Shown here: one piece after another, positions 6,921-14,576 of the stretch | Layout of the letters: the number at the start of each line of letters is the position of its first letter | Position numbering within the stretch: the first letter of the stretch is position 1 | From: Niveispirillum sp048066115 | GTDB lineage: Bacteria; Pseudomonadota; Alphaproteobacteria; Azospirillales; Azospirillaceae | Direction: 5' to 3' | DNA length: 64,000 nt | Assembly (NCBI RefSeq): GCF_048066115.1 | Contig: NZ_JBLTYX010000016.1 | Span: 111,216 to 175,215, forward strand | The notes under the pieces: generated by a model | Databases searched by the model: none | What the model was told of the DNA's origin: nothing | Seen by the model: the letters and a program-made list of their open reading frames with translations, nothing else | Program-made: the position numbers and the translations under genes

Positions 6921-9068
6921 TCAGAACTGGTACGTGGCGCTCAGCGTGTAGTTACGCGGGGAACCGTAGCGGTACTGGCTGTAGAAGCCGGTCTGGCTGT
7001 AATAGGTCTTGTCCAGGGCATTCTCGACATTGGCCTGCAGCTGGAGCTGCTCCGACACCGCGTACCGCGCCATCAGGCTGACCAGCACGTAGCTGTCCTG
7101 CTGGAAGCGATAGGCGCCACCCGTCACCGGGTTGGAGCCCACCGAATAGGCCTTGCTGCGATAATTCGCACCGCCGCCGATGGTCAGCGCCTCGAAGCCC
7201 GGGAAATTGTAGGTGGTGAACAGCTTCAAGAGCTTGCGCGGCTGGTCGGTGATCACGTCGTTGCCGTTGGCATCCTCGGCCTCGAACTGGCTGTAGCCCA
7301 GCGAGATGTTCCAGCCTTCGACCGGCTTGCCCGTGACCTCGACCTCGAAGCCCTTGGAAACCGTGCCCTTGCCGGCGATGTAGGTCTGCTGCGGCAGGCC
7401 GCCGCCGGGCGGGGTGACCATGATGTCGGCCGTGGCGACATTGTCCTGCTTGGTGCGGAACAGGGCCAGGGTGGTCTGCAGCGCGTCGTCGAAATAGGCG
7501 GACTTCAGGCCGATCTCGTACGCCTTGCCGTCCAGCGGGTCCAGCTGGTTCAGGTTGCGATCCAGGCTGGATTGCGGCTGGAAGATCTTGGTGAAGCTGG
7601 CATAGACGCGGTGCTGCGGGGTGATGTCGTACAGCGCGCCGACATAGGGGATGAACACATCGTCATCGCCATAATCGCTGGTCACGCCGAAGGAAACGCC
7701 CTTCTGTTCCCAGCTGGACAGGCGGCCGCCGCCGATCAGCTTGAACTCGTCCGTCAGGTTCAGGCGCACGGCACCGTAATAGCCGGTCTGTTCCACCCGC
7801 TCATCCACGCCCAGGGTGCCGGTGGTGGAGAAGCCCGGATAGGGATAGGCGGCACCGTTCCAGTTCTCGTAATTCGTGCCCGGCGGGAAGGTCAGGGCGC
7901 CGAAGGTGGTCGTGTCGCGCTGCTGCACGGAATGCAGGGCGCCGAACACCAGCTCATGATCGCGGCCGAAGGCCGGGATCAGGCCCTTGACCTGGGCGTC
8001 ATAGCTGTTCTGGATGCTCTCGCCATCATCCTTGTACGGATAGCTGTACTGGATATCGCCATTGGCCTTGCTGACCGTACCGGACAGATACAGCAGCTCG
8101 GTCTGCTGGGCGTTGCGCAGACGGTTGTAATTGGCCACCAGGCTCCAGCGGTCGCTGAAATCATGCTTCAGCGAGGCGAACAGGTTCTGGTTGGTGGTGT
8201 TCCAATAGCTCCAGTCGGCAGACGCCGTCTTGGACCGGTCCCAGTTGGTGGTGGTGCCGTCGGAATAGAAGGTGGGCAGCGCACCCCAGGCCGGGGCGTC
8301 GGGCTTGCCGCGCTGATGGCTGAAACCGGCGCGCAGCAGCGTGTTCTCCGTCACGTCGACATCGACCGTGCCATAGGCGACCAGCTTCTGGTTCTCATAG
8401 AGGTCGATATAGCTTTCGCCCTCCTCGTACCGCACGACGCCGCGCACGCGGACATTGCCGCTCTCGGTCACCGCACCGCCGATATCGGCCGATGTGCGCC
8501 AGGTGTTCCAGCGGCCATAGCTGGCACTGGCATAGCCGCCCCAGTCCTTGCGGTCGGCATGCTTGCGTACCAGATTGACCGAGGCCGACGGCTCACCGGC
8601 ACCCGACAGCAGGCCGGTGGCGCCGCGCACCACCTCCACCCGCTCATAGATCGACACGTCGGCGATGGTCTCACCGGCACCGCCGGCCAACGTCCAGGCC
8701 AGCGGCACGCCATCGACCTGATAATTGCGGATCTCGAAACCGCGCGCATAGAACTGGTTGCGGACGTCATCGACCTCTTCCGACGTCACGCCCACGGCAT
8801 TGTCGATCACATCGGAGATGGAGACCAGATTCTGGTCCAGGATGCGCTGTGCCGTGATGATGCTGACCGATTGCGGCGTCTCGCGCACCGTCAGGCCCAG
8901 GCCGGTGGCCGTGTCGATCTTGTCGGGCAGCGTATAGGTGCCGATCACCACGATCTCTTCGATCTGGTCGGCGGCGGCGGTTGCCGCTTCCTGCGCGCTG
9001 GCGGGCATGGCATAGGCGGCGACGGCGCCACCCAGCATCATTGCGACTTTCCACTTCATCTTGTGCAT
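6921..9068 (-). CDS. TonB-dependent siderophore receptor
   Basis: The 715-residue outer-membrane protein starts with a signal peptide ending near residue 25 (AYAMPASAQ). It continues with a TonB-box-like EEIVVIG, a plug domain (TVRETPQSVSIITAQRI, RGFEIRNYQVDGVPL, RVEVVRGATGLLSGAGEPSA) and a 22-strand barrel ending in a C-terminal phenylalanine (YTLSATYQF). The plug motifs match the FhuE/FpvA-like TonB-siderophore class; there is no N-terminal signalling domain. A Fur-like site lies 56-74 bases upstream of the start. The siderophore cannot be read from the sequence. Confidence 0.88.
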   Translation of the reverse strand: MHKMKWKVAMMLGGAVAAYAMPASAQEAATAAADQIEEIVVIGTYTLPDKIDTATGLGLTVRETPQSVSIITAQRILDQNLVSISDVIDNAVGVTSEEVDDVRNQFYARGFEIRNYQVDGVPLAWTLAGGAGETIADVSIYERVEVVRGATGLLSGAGEPSASVNLVRKHADRKDWGGYASASYGRWNTWRTSADIGGAVTESGNVRVRGVVRYEEGESYIDLYENQKLVAYGTVDVDVTENTLLRAGFSHQRGKPDAPAWGALPTFYSDGTTTNWDRSKTASADWSYWNTTNQNLFASLKHDFSDRWSLVANYNRLRNAQQTELLYLSGTVSKANGDIQYSYPYKDDGESIQNSYDAQVKGLIPAFGRDHELVFGALHSVQQRDTTTFGALTFPPGTNYENWNGAAYPYPGFSTTGTLGVDERVEQTGYYGAVRLNLTDEFKLIGGGRLSSWEQKGVSFGVTSDYGDDDVFIPYVGALYDITPQHRVYASFTKIFQPQSSLDRNLNQLDPLDGKAYEIGLKSAYFDDALQTTLALFRTKQDNVATADIMVTPPGGGLPQQTYIAGKGTVSKGFEVEVTGKPVEGWNISLGYSQFEAEDANGNDVITDQPRKLLKLFTTYNFPGFEALTIGGGANYRSKAYSVGSNPVTGGAYRFQQDSYVLVSLMARYAVSEQLQLQANVENALDKTYYSQTGFYSQYRYGSPRNYTLSATYQF

Positions 9069-9123
9069 CCCCGGTGCTGAACGATGTCGCGGTGCGAATA
9101 GGGATATTGATAATCGTTCGCAA

Positions 9124-9142
9124 GATAATAATGATTCTTATT
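9124..9142. promoter_or_regulatory. Fur-box-like operator upstream of the siderophore receptor
   Basis: On the minus strand this 19-mer matches the classical Fur consensus at about 14 of 19 positions by eye, and a second GATAATCGTTC-like half lies at 9109-9119. It sits in the only AT-rich part of the 9069-9350 gap, just upstream of the receptor start at 9068, where iron-dependent repression would act. The rest of that gap holds no other signal I can recognise. Confidence 0.65.
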
Positions 9143-9350
9143 TAAAACGAAGCTGCGATGCAATATGTGCCAGGGGATAGGGCGACAGGGTGCGGAAAGG
9201 CAGGCGTTTCCTGGGAAAATCGGTCCTGCCGGCGGATCATTGCGGGCCGATATGGCCTGATATCGATAGCTTTTGGCCCGAAATGGATGTCCCCTTTCCG
9301 GGTATGGACCGTGGGGGGCTGCCTTGAGCATCGGACATGGGTGGGTGGAG

Positions 9351-10088
9351 CTACACCCCCATCCCCCACCTTATCCCCCGCCGCAGCAGCTCATGATAGA
9401 CCGGATGCTGCCAGGCGCAGCGCTCCACATATGGGTAGAAATCGGCCAGCGGCCGCAGATCGTACCGGCCCCGGCAATGGCCGAGCGTCAGGTACAGCAC
9501 CTCACCGCCATGGCTGGCGCGGGTATACATCACCATATGCTCCCCGTCCGGCCAGTCGTCACGGATGAATTCCGGGGTGGCTCCAGCGAAGCGCGTGGTC
9601 AGCAGCGCGTGGTTGCCGGGCCTGAAGTCGCACAGATACTGCTCATCCTCCACCACGAAATCGCGCAGGTCGCGGGTCAGTTCGTGGGTCTTGTCGGCCA
9701 CCTTCACCTTGAACCGGCCGATGGGCGGGTGGGCCTGGAACTGGCTGCCCAGCATCTCCATGAAATCCGGCGCGCAGTCGGGGCAATCCACCTTGCCGTC
9801 AGCAAGGAAATTCAGGATGGAGTTGGTGCCGTGCAGAGCGAACCAGCGCCGCCCCCGCCCCAGGAAATGGCGCAGCGCCGCCAGCCCGGCGGCATCGGGA
9901 ACGATGTCGCATGTATAGGTGATCAGCAGGTCGGCATCGCGGATACTTGCCGCATCGCCGAAATCGTTCAACACCCTGACCCGCAGCCGCTCATGCTCGC
10001 CCAGCAGCTTCAGCAGCTCCAGCCGGGCGAAGTCGATATCATGGTACTTGCCGCCGGCGATCAGGCAGACATCGATTGGTTTCGACAT
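9351..10088 (-). CDS. ThuA-like domain protein
   Basis: The 245-residue soluble protein fits the ThuA/trehalose-utilisation family, a class I glutamine-amidotransferase-like fold: PIDVCLIAGGKYHDIDFARL at the N-terminus, ADLLITYTCDIVPDAAGL, then WFALHGTNSIL. An ED-EQYLCDF segment and GGEVLYLTLGHCRGRYDLRP near the end are typical of the family. Members are found near sugar-metabolism genes, but the catalytic activity is not established. It is a single gene between the iron receptor and a palindromic repeat, so context gives little help. Confidence 0.7.
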   Translation of the reverse strand: MSKPIDVCLIAGGKYHDIDFARLELLKLLGEHERLRVRVLNDFGDAASIRDADLLITYTCDIVPDAAGLAALRHFLGRGRRWFALHGTNSILNFLADGKVDCPDCAPDFMEMLGSQFQAHPPIGRFKVKVADKTHELTRDLRDFVVEDEQYLCDFRPGNHALLTTRFAGATPEFIRDDWPDGEHMVMYTRASHGGEVLYLTLGHCRGRYDLRPLADFYPYVERCAWQHPVYHELLRRGIRWGMGV

Positions 10089-10138
10089 GGTGATTTCACC
10101 CTTTCGCAGCCCGGAGCGCCTTGTTTTCCACCCACTCT

Positions 10139-10222
10139 ACCGTCACCCCGGCGAAGGCCGGGGCCCAAGTCGTAGAGCGAAGCGCTTGTCACTTGGGCCC
10201 CGGCCTTCGCCGGGGTGACGGT
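10139..10222. repeat. 84-bp palindromic repeat, perfect 32-bp arms
   Basis: Two perfect 32-base inverted arms, beginning ACCGTCACCCCGGCGAAGGC, surround a 20-base centre (CGTAGAGCGAAGCGCTTGTC). The same 84-bp unit recurs at 11767-11850, 34093-34176 and 38008-38091. This copy has only poorly preserved flanks compared with the others. Confidence 0.9.
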
Positions 10223-10268
10223 CGTAACTGCGGAGATGGCGGTGCCCACACCTCAGCGATAGCACCCC

Positions 10269-10796
10269 CTACCCCCGTGGCCGGCGGATCGGGTCCGTCC
10301 CGTCCCAGCCGCGGCTGGCCGCCTCCACCTTGGCGAAGAATTTCATCAGGCCGGGGGTGGCCTCGAACAGTTCGACCATGCTGCCCTGGAAATCACCCGC
10401 ACTGTCGAAATAGGCAAAGCCGGTGCCGGCCGCCGTGCTGCCGCCCATGGCGACATCCAGGCCCGACGCCATCACCCGCGCCAGGTCGGCGGCGTAATCC
10501 GTTGTGGCCACGCCGACATGGTGCAGCCCCGCCCGCCCCTGATCCAGGAATTCCTGATAGATGCTGGGCGCGTCGTTCAGTTGCTGCACCAGTTCGATCT
10601 GCAAGGACCCGCTATAGGAAGTGGCTACCGCCATTTCCACCTGGGTCGGCCGGCCGCGATAGGTGACCTCGGCAAACTCCACGCGCGGCAGCACGAAGAA
10701 CGGCCCCACGCCCAGCCCCACCCAATGGCGCATCGCCGCCTCCAGGTCGCGGACGACGAAGCCGTTCTGCATGATCGGTCCGAACAGCCGGCTCAT
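10269..10796 (-). CDS. VOC-superfamily (glyoxalase/dioxygenase-like) protein
   Basis: The 175-residue protein reads as a glyoxalase-4-type vicinal-oxygen-chelate fold: GPIMQNGFVVRDLEAAMRHW in the first module and GLHHVGVATTDYAADLARV in the second, with a candidate metal glutamate in FQGSMVELFEATP. Members include methylmalonyl-CoA epimerases and ring-cleavage enzymes; the exact reaction cannot be fixed. Its ATG overlaps the stop of the upstream MaoC gene (ATGA), so the two are translationally coupled. Placement in an oxygenase/acyl-CoA cluster suggests a step on a ring or CoA-thioester intermediate. Confidence 0.7.
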   Translation of the reverse strand: MSRLFGPIMQNGFVVRDLEAAMRHWVGLGVGPFFVLPRVEFAEVTYRGRPTQVEMAVATSYSGSLQIELVQQLNDAPSIYQEFLDQGRAGLHHVGVATTDYAADLARVMASGLDVAMGGSTAAGTGFAYFDSAGDFQGSMVELFEATPGLMKFFAKVEAASRGWDGTDPIRRPRG

Positions 10797-11299
10797 GCCC
10801 CGCCCTCCGGAAAGGTGCGCGACGGCGACGGCGTGGGATCGGGTGCCGGGCTGCCGGTGGCACGGGTGCGCACGAAGGACGTGCTGTCGAAACGGATCAC
10901 CACCGCGTCGTCCTGGTTCACCAGCTCATGATGGATGGTCACGATCCCGGCATCGTCGCGCTTGGATGAGGCGCGCTTGGACAGGACGTGGGAACGGGCC
11001 CGCACACGATCACCCGCCCGCAACGGGGCGGCCCAGCGCACATCGTCCCAGGCGATGCCGCAGACCCAGGCGATATCACCATTTTCCTCATGATCCAGCA
11101 GCCGCCAAAGAGCGCAATTATAGAGCCCGCTGGCGATCAGCGCCCCAAAGGGGGATTGCGCGGCAAGCTCGATATCGGTGTGGAAATATTGCGGGTCGTA
11201 CTTGTCGGCGAATTCCTTCATCGCCGCCGCCGTCACGGTCAGCGCCCGGCTTTCGGTCCGCTCCCCCACCATTATATCCTCCCAGAAGCGCCAGGCCAT
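10793..11299 (-). CDS. MaoC-like hotdog dehydratase
   Basis: The 168-residue protein has the MaoC/R-hydratase hotdog features: FADKYDPQYFHTDIE with the catalytic Asp-His pair, then FGALIASGLYNCALW. It would hydrate enoyl-CoA-type intermediates. The start at 11299 (MAWRFWED) follows a GGGAGGGG ribosome site; the frame continues upstream but without family similarity. It overlaps the VOC gene by four bases and is divergent from the ferredoxin gene, sharing an AT-rich control region at 11300-11418 that contains TTTTGTATATTTTT. Confidence 0.8.
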   Translation of the reverse strand: MAWRFWEDIMVGERTESRALTVTAAAMKEFADKYDPQYFHTDIELAAQSPFGALIASGLYNCALWRLLDHEENGDIAWVCGIAWDDVRWAAPLRAGDRVRARSHVLSKRASSKRDDAGIVTIHHELVNQDDAVVIRFDSTSFVRTRATGSPAPDPTPSPSRTFPEGGA

Positions 11300-11418
11300 G
11301 CCGCTTCCCCTCCCTTCGTTTCTTGCCTCTTGTATCAGTATGGGCAAATTTCTGTATTCCTGTCGATTTATTTTGTATATTTTTAGCGGCATCAATGAAT
11401 TTGATCCGGGGAGGAACC
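11300..11418. promoter_or_regulatory. AT-rich divergent control region (MaoC/ferredoxin)
   Basis: This 119-base gap is clearly more AT-rich than its surroundings and carries TTGTATCAGTATGG and TTTTGTATATTTTT (11371-11384). The latter resembles the TGTATACA palindrome found upstream of the acyl-CoA dehydrogenase/SDR pair at 13658-13665. A shared operator is possible but not shown. Confidence 0.35.
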
Positions 11419-11736
11419 ATGCCCACCATCATCGCCACGGACCGCGACGGGCAGGAACATGCGCTGGCGGCCAAGGCCGGCCTCTCGCTGATGGAAAACC
11501 TGCGGGACAATGATCTGGATGTGGCGGCCATCTGTGGCGGCTGCTGTTCATGCGCCACCTGCCATGTCTATGTCGATGCGGATTGGCTGGGGGCCTTGGA
11601 TCCGCAGGCCATGGATGAACGGGAACTGGTGCAGGACAGTGCGCATTTCCGCGATGGGGTATCGCGGCTGTCATGCCAGATCAGGGTGACCGATCGGCTG
11701 GACGGGCTGCGGGTGACGTTGGCGCCGGAGGATTGA
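11419..11736 (+). CDS. Adrenodoxin/plant-type [2Fe-2S] ferredoxin
   Basis: The 105-residue protein has the C-x5-C-x2-C...C pattern of adrenodoxin-type ferredoxins, with cysteines at 39, 45, 48 and 86 (AICGGCCSCATCHV and RLSCQIRV). It should carry single electrons to an oxygenase or P450. GGGGAGG lies five bases before the ATG. It is divergent from the MaoC/VOC pair and near the Rieske oxygenase alpha subunit, a plausible partner. No ferredoxin reductase gene is found in the window, so electrons must come from an enzyme encoded elsewhere. Confidence 0.9.
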   Translation: MPTIIATDRDGQEHALAAKAGLSLMENLRDNDLDVAAICGGCCSCATCHVYVDADWLGALDPQAMDERELVQDSAHFRDGVSRLSCQIRVTDRLDGLRVTLAPED

Positions 11737-11766
11737 GGGGGGTGCACCGTCGTTGCAGCCCCCTCC

Positions 11767-11886
11767 ACCGTCACCCCGGCGAAGGCCGGGGCCCAAATCA
11801 TAGAGCAAAGCGCCTGTCATCTGGGCCCCGGCCTTCGCCAGGGTGACGGTAGAGATTGCAGAGACCCTCACAGCCCAGACTTTCAC
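11767..11886. repeat. 84-bp palindromic repeat with right flank
   Basis: The 84-bp core spans 11767-11850, with a few changes in the right arm (TTCGCCAGGG for TTCGCCGGGG). It is followed by the conserved right flank AGATTGCAGAGACCCTCACAGCCCAGACTTTC. It fills the gap between the convergent ferredoxin and Rieske ferredoxin genes, where it could also form a terminator-like hairpin. Confidence 0.85.
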
Positions 11887-11920
11887 GGGGAAACCGGAGT
11901 GATGGAATGTGAAGGCAAAC

Positions 11921-12238
11921 TCACACCTCCACCACCACCCACACCCGTCCCCCCTCCACCTTCGTCTCGAACATCATCAGCGGCCGGTACCCCGCCCCGC
12001 CCAGGCAACGCCCGCCCTCGTTCAGGTCGAAGCGCGCGCCATGCAGGGGGCAGACCAGGACGCCCCCGCGCAGCCGCCCCTCCTCCAGACCACTGGCGGC
12101 ATGGGTGCACATGTTGCGCACGGCCCTGATGTCCACGCCCGTGCGGCAGAGCAGGATATCCTCCCCGCCGGCATGGACCAGGCGCTTGTCCCCGTCGACC
12201 AGATCGGACAGGGCACAGACATCAAAAGCCGTCACCAT
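11921..12238 (-). CDS. Rieske-type [2Fe-2S] ferredoxin
   Basis: The 105-residue protein shows the Rieske ligands C44-x-H46 (MCTHAASG) and C63-x-x-H66 (VCPLHGARF), spaced as in NirD/naphthalene-dioxygenase-type ferredoxins. It is probably cytoplasmic, as no signal peptide is visible. It would donate electrons to a Rieske non-heme iron oxygenase, and an alpha subunit lies 2.3 kb away. It is downstream of the acyl-CoA dehydrogenase on the same strand, separated by a structured repeat and hairpin that may uncouple their transcription. The start at 12238 is preferred over an upstream ATG because the family begins there. Confidence 0.85.
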   Translation of the reverse strand: MVTAFDVCALSDLVDGDKRLVHAGGEDILLCRTGVDIRAVRNMCTHAASGLEEGRLRGGVLVCPLHGARFDLNEGGRCLGGAGYRPLMMFETKVEGGRVWVVVEV

Positions 12239-12248
12239 GGCTACCTCA

Positions 12249-12323
12249 TGTTCCTCAATCGCCGGCGCCCACATCCGTGGGCTTGGCTACGCGCCATGGG
12301 GCGCGCGGCGGCAGTCGCCGCCG
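12249..12323 (+). repeat. Three-stem structured repeat, third copy
   Basis: The copy keeps GCCCAC-ATCC-GTGGGC as its first stem, GCGCC-ATGG-GGCGC as a diverged second stem and GGCGGC-AGTC-GCCGCC as its third. The linker TTGGCT and the loops ATCC and AGTC are unchanged, while paired stem bases differ from the 2-kb copies in a compensatory way. It lies just upstream of the Rieske ferredoxin start and next to the terminal hairpin of the acyl-CoA dehydrogenase gene. Confidence 0.8.
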
Positions 12324-12324
12324 G

Positions 12325-12356
12325 AATCCACCGATCATATCAATGATCGGTGGATT
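12325..12356. terminator. Hairpin at the end of the acyl-CoA dehydrogenase gene
   Basis: A perfect 14-base inverted repeat (AATCCACCGATCAT / ATGATCGGTGGATT, loop 12339-12342) ends at the first base of the dehydrogenase stop codon and directly joins the structured repeat. There is no clear T-run, so it may be a transcript end or stabiliser. Confidence 0.55.
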
Positions 12357-13519
12357 CATGACCGCCGCTGGTCAAAGCGGCGGCCGACCATGGCGGCGGC
12401 GATGTTGATCTTCTGGATGTCCACGGCCCCGCCGGCAATGCCCCAGCCCCAGCTGTCGCGCAGGCGGCGCTCCATGCCGTATTCATGGGAATAGCCGTAG
12501 CCGCCCATGAGCTGCACCGCCGCCCCCGTCACCTCGCGCGATATCTCATTCGCGAAACACTTCGCGACGGAGCTTTCGATCAGGCTCGGCATACCGTCCT
12601 GGGCATTGCTGGCCGCGCGATGGATCAGCAGCCGGGCCGCCTCCACCTTCATCTTCATTTCCGCCAGCTTGATCTGCACCGCCTGGAATTCCACGATGGC
12701 GCGGCCGAACTGCTTGCGTTCCTGGACGTAGTCCGTGACCTCCTCCAAGGCCCCCGATGCCTGGGCCAGCGACATGGTGGCATTGCCGCAGCGTTCCAGG
12801 TCGAACGCCTCCATCATCTTCTTGAAGCCGCCGGCGCCGACAATGACATTGTCGGCCGGGATTTCGACATCGTCGAAATAGATGTCGGAACTGGGGATGC
12901 CGCGAAAGCCCATCAGCTGCTCATTGGCCCCGAAGCTGAGCCCCTTCATGCCCTTTTCGACAAAGACCGCGCCGATGCCCTTGGCCCCCGCATCGTCCGA
13001 CATGCGCACATAGACGACATAGCCGTCGGCATGGCCACCGCCGGAGCACCAGCGCTTGGTGCCGTTCAGGTACAGCTTGCCACCCCGTTCGCTCACCCGG
13101 CTGGTCAGGTCGGTCAGGGCCGATCCGGCTTCCGGTTCCGACATGGCGATGGCCACGATCATCTCACCCTTGCAGACGGCGGGCACCACCCGTTCGCGCA
13201 GCGCCTTGGTGCCGAAATGTTCGATGGCCCGCACCGGGCCCACACAGCTTTCGAATACCGGGAAGGCGACGGCGGAGCTGATCTTGGCCAGTTCCTCCAG
13301 CACCACCAGGGCCTCCAGATTGCCCAGGCCCATGCCGCCATATTCGACCGGTATATTTATACCCAGGAACCCCTGTTCCGCATAACGGCGTACCCAGTCC
13401 TTGGGGCAGGGCTCCCCCATCTGATCCAGATGCTTGGCCAGCGGACGCAACTGTTCCTGCGCGAAGCGGCGCGCGGCATCCCGCAGCTCCCGCTGCGCCT
13501 CGGTCATTTGGAAATCCAT
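12356..13519 (-). CDS. Acyl-CoA dehydrogenase
   Basis: The 387-residue FAD enzyme has complete N-terminal helical, beta and C-terminal domains: AIAMSEPEAGSALTDLTSRV for substrate/FAD binding, GFRGIPSSDIYFDDVEIPAD, and QLMGGYGYSHEYGMERRLRD near the end. It should introduce an alpha-beta double bond into an acyl-CoA. It differs clearly from the GcdH at 2-3 kb, so the substrate is another one, possibly tied to the neighbouring oxygenase pathway. It is divergent from the SDR gene, with a 279-base control region between them. Confidence 0.88.
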   Translation of the reverse strand: MDFQMTEAQRELRDAARRFAQEQLRPLAKHLDQMGEPCPKDWVRRYAEQGFLGINIPVEYGGMGLGNLEALVVLEELAKISSAVAFPVFESCVGPVRAIEHFGTKALRERVVPAVCKGEMIVAIAMSEPEAGSALTDLTSRVSERGGKLYLNGTKRWCSGGGHADGYVVYVRMSDDAGAKGIGAVFVEKGMKGLSFGANEQLMGFRGIPSSDIYFDDVEIPADNVIVGAGGFKKMMEAFDLERCGNATMSLAQASGALEEVTDYVQERKQFGRAIVEFQAVQIKLAEMKMKVEAARLLIHRAASNAQDGMPSLIESSVAKCFANEISREVTGAAVQLMGGYGYSHEYGMERRLRDSWGWGIAGGAVDIQKINIAAAMVGRRFDQRRS

Positions 13520-13798
13520 GGGTCCTTATCCCTCCCCATCCTGCCGGCCCGCCTTGTTCTTGATGATCGGAAAGCGGCGGCGCGCTGAATTCGCACGGGC
13601 CTGCGGCGCCTGTCGCGCGCTGGTCGCTTTCCATATCTATACGCAGAGACAGTTTTTTGTATACAGAAAAACGCCGATGCTGATATAAAGCCCATCAGGA
13701 TTGAAAACCAGCGCAGGTGCAGGCTTGCGCATCCCCCGGTTCCGGCGGACCATGGGGAAAAGGGCGGCACAGCCCGTGACAAAGGGGAGGAAAACAGG
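13520..13798. promoter_or_regulatory. Divergent control region of the acyl-CoA dehydrogenase and SDR/oxygenase operons
   Basis: This gap holds a TGTATACA palindrome at 13658-13665 inside an AT-rich stretch and a CTATACG about 20 bases before it. A GGAAAGCG...CGCTTTCC long-range inverted repeat lies at about 13569-13632. The first is a plausible operator for a GntR- or TetR-like regulator, but no such regulator lies beside it. The plus-strand operon starts after GGGGAGG at 13785-13793. Confidence 0.35.
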
Positions 13799-14560
13799 AT
13801 GGATCTGGGTCTGAAGGGCAGGAAGGCCATCGTCACCGGCGCCACCAAGGGCATCGGCCGCAAGATCGTGGAGGTCCTGGCCGATGAGGGCTGCGACATC
13901 GCACTCTGCGCCCGTTCCGGGGACGAGGTGGCGGAGACGGTGGCTGCCCTGCGCGCCAAGGGCGTCAATGCCGTGGGCGAGGCGGTGAATGTCCGCGATG
14001 GCGACGCCTATAAAGCCTGGATCGCGAAGGCTGGCGAACAGCTGGGCGGCATCGACATCCTGGTGCCCAACGTGTCCGGTGGTGCCGGCATGGACAGCGA
14101 GAAGAACTGGCAGCGCAATTTCGAGGTGGATGTGATGGGCGCGGTGCGCGCGGTGGAAACCGCCGTGCCGTTCCTGAAGAAATCCGGCGAAGGGTCGGTG
14201 GTGTTCATCGTGTCGACCAACGCCATCGAAACATTCGCGGCCCCCATGGCATATAATGCGCTGAAGGCCAGCCTGATCACCTATGCCAAGCAGCTGGGCC
14301 AGTTCCATGGCAAGCGGCGCATCCGTTTCAACGCCCTGTCGCCGGGCCCGATCTTCGTGGAGGGCGGCGCCTGGGACATGATCCGGACCTCGCAGCCGGA
14401 CTTTTACAACGCCACCATCGCCGCCCATCCGTTCGGCCGCATGGGCACGGCGGAGGAGGTGGCCAAGGCCGTGGCCTTCCTGGCCAGCCCGGCGGCCGGC
14501 TGGGTCAACGGCACCCACCTGATCGTCGATGGCGGATATACCAAGGGCGTGCATTTCTGA
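13799..14560 (+). CDS. Short-chain dehydrogenase/reductase
   Basis: The 253-residue protein has the classical SDR TGATKGIG cofactor motif, NVSGG in place of NNAG, a catalytic serine in IVSTNAIE and YNALK as the Y-x3-K pair. It ends with WVNGTHLIVDGGYTKG. It should oxidise or reduce a hydroxyl/keto group with NAD(P). It is the first gene of a plus-strand run leading into the Rieske oxygenase 16 bases downstream, so its substrate is probably an intermediate of that pathway, perhaps a dihydrodiol or hydroxyacyl compound. Confidence 0.85.
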   Translation: MDLGLKGRKAIVTGATKGIGRKIVEVLADEGCDIALCARSGDEVAETVAALRAKGVNAVGEAVNVRDGDAYKAWIAKAGEQLGGIDILVPNVSGGAGMDSEKNWQRNFEVDVMGAVRAVETAVPFLKKSGEGSVVFIVSTNAIETFAAPMAYNALKASLITYAKQLGQFHGKRRIRFNALSPGPIFVEGGAWDMIRTSQPDFYNATIAAHPFGRMGTAEEVAKAVAFLASPAAGWVNGTHLIVDGGYTKGVHF

Positions 14561-14576
14561 TCCGGAGGACGTGGTC

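Noticed and set aside
7572..9080. 502-codon plus-strand frame opposite the siderophore receptor
   Set aside because: Antisense shadow; the receptor frame has a signal peptide, plug and barrel motifs, and the shadow has none.
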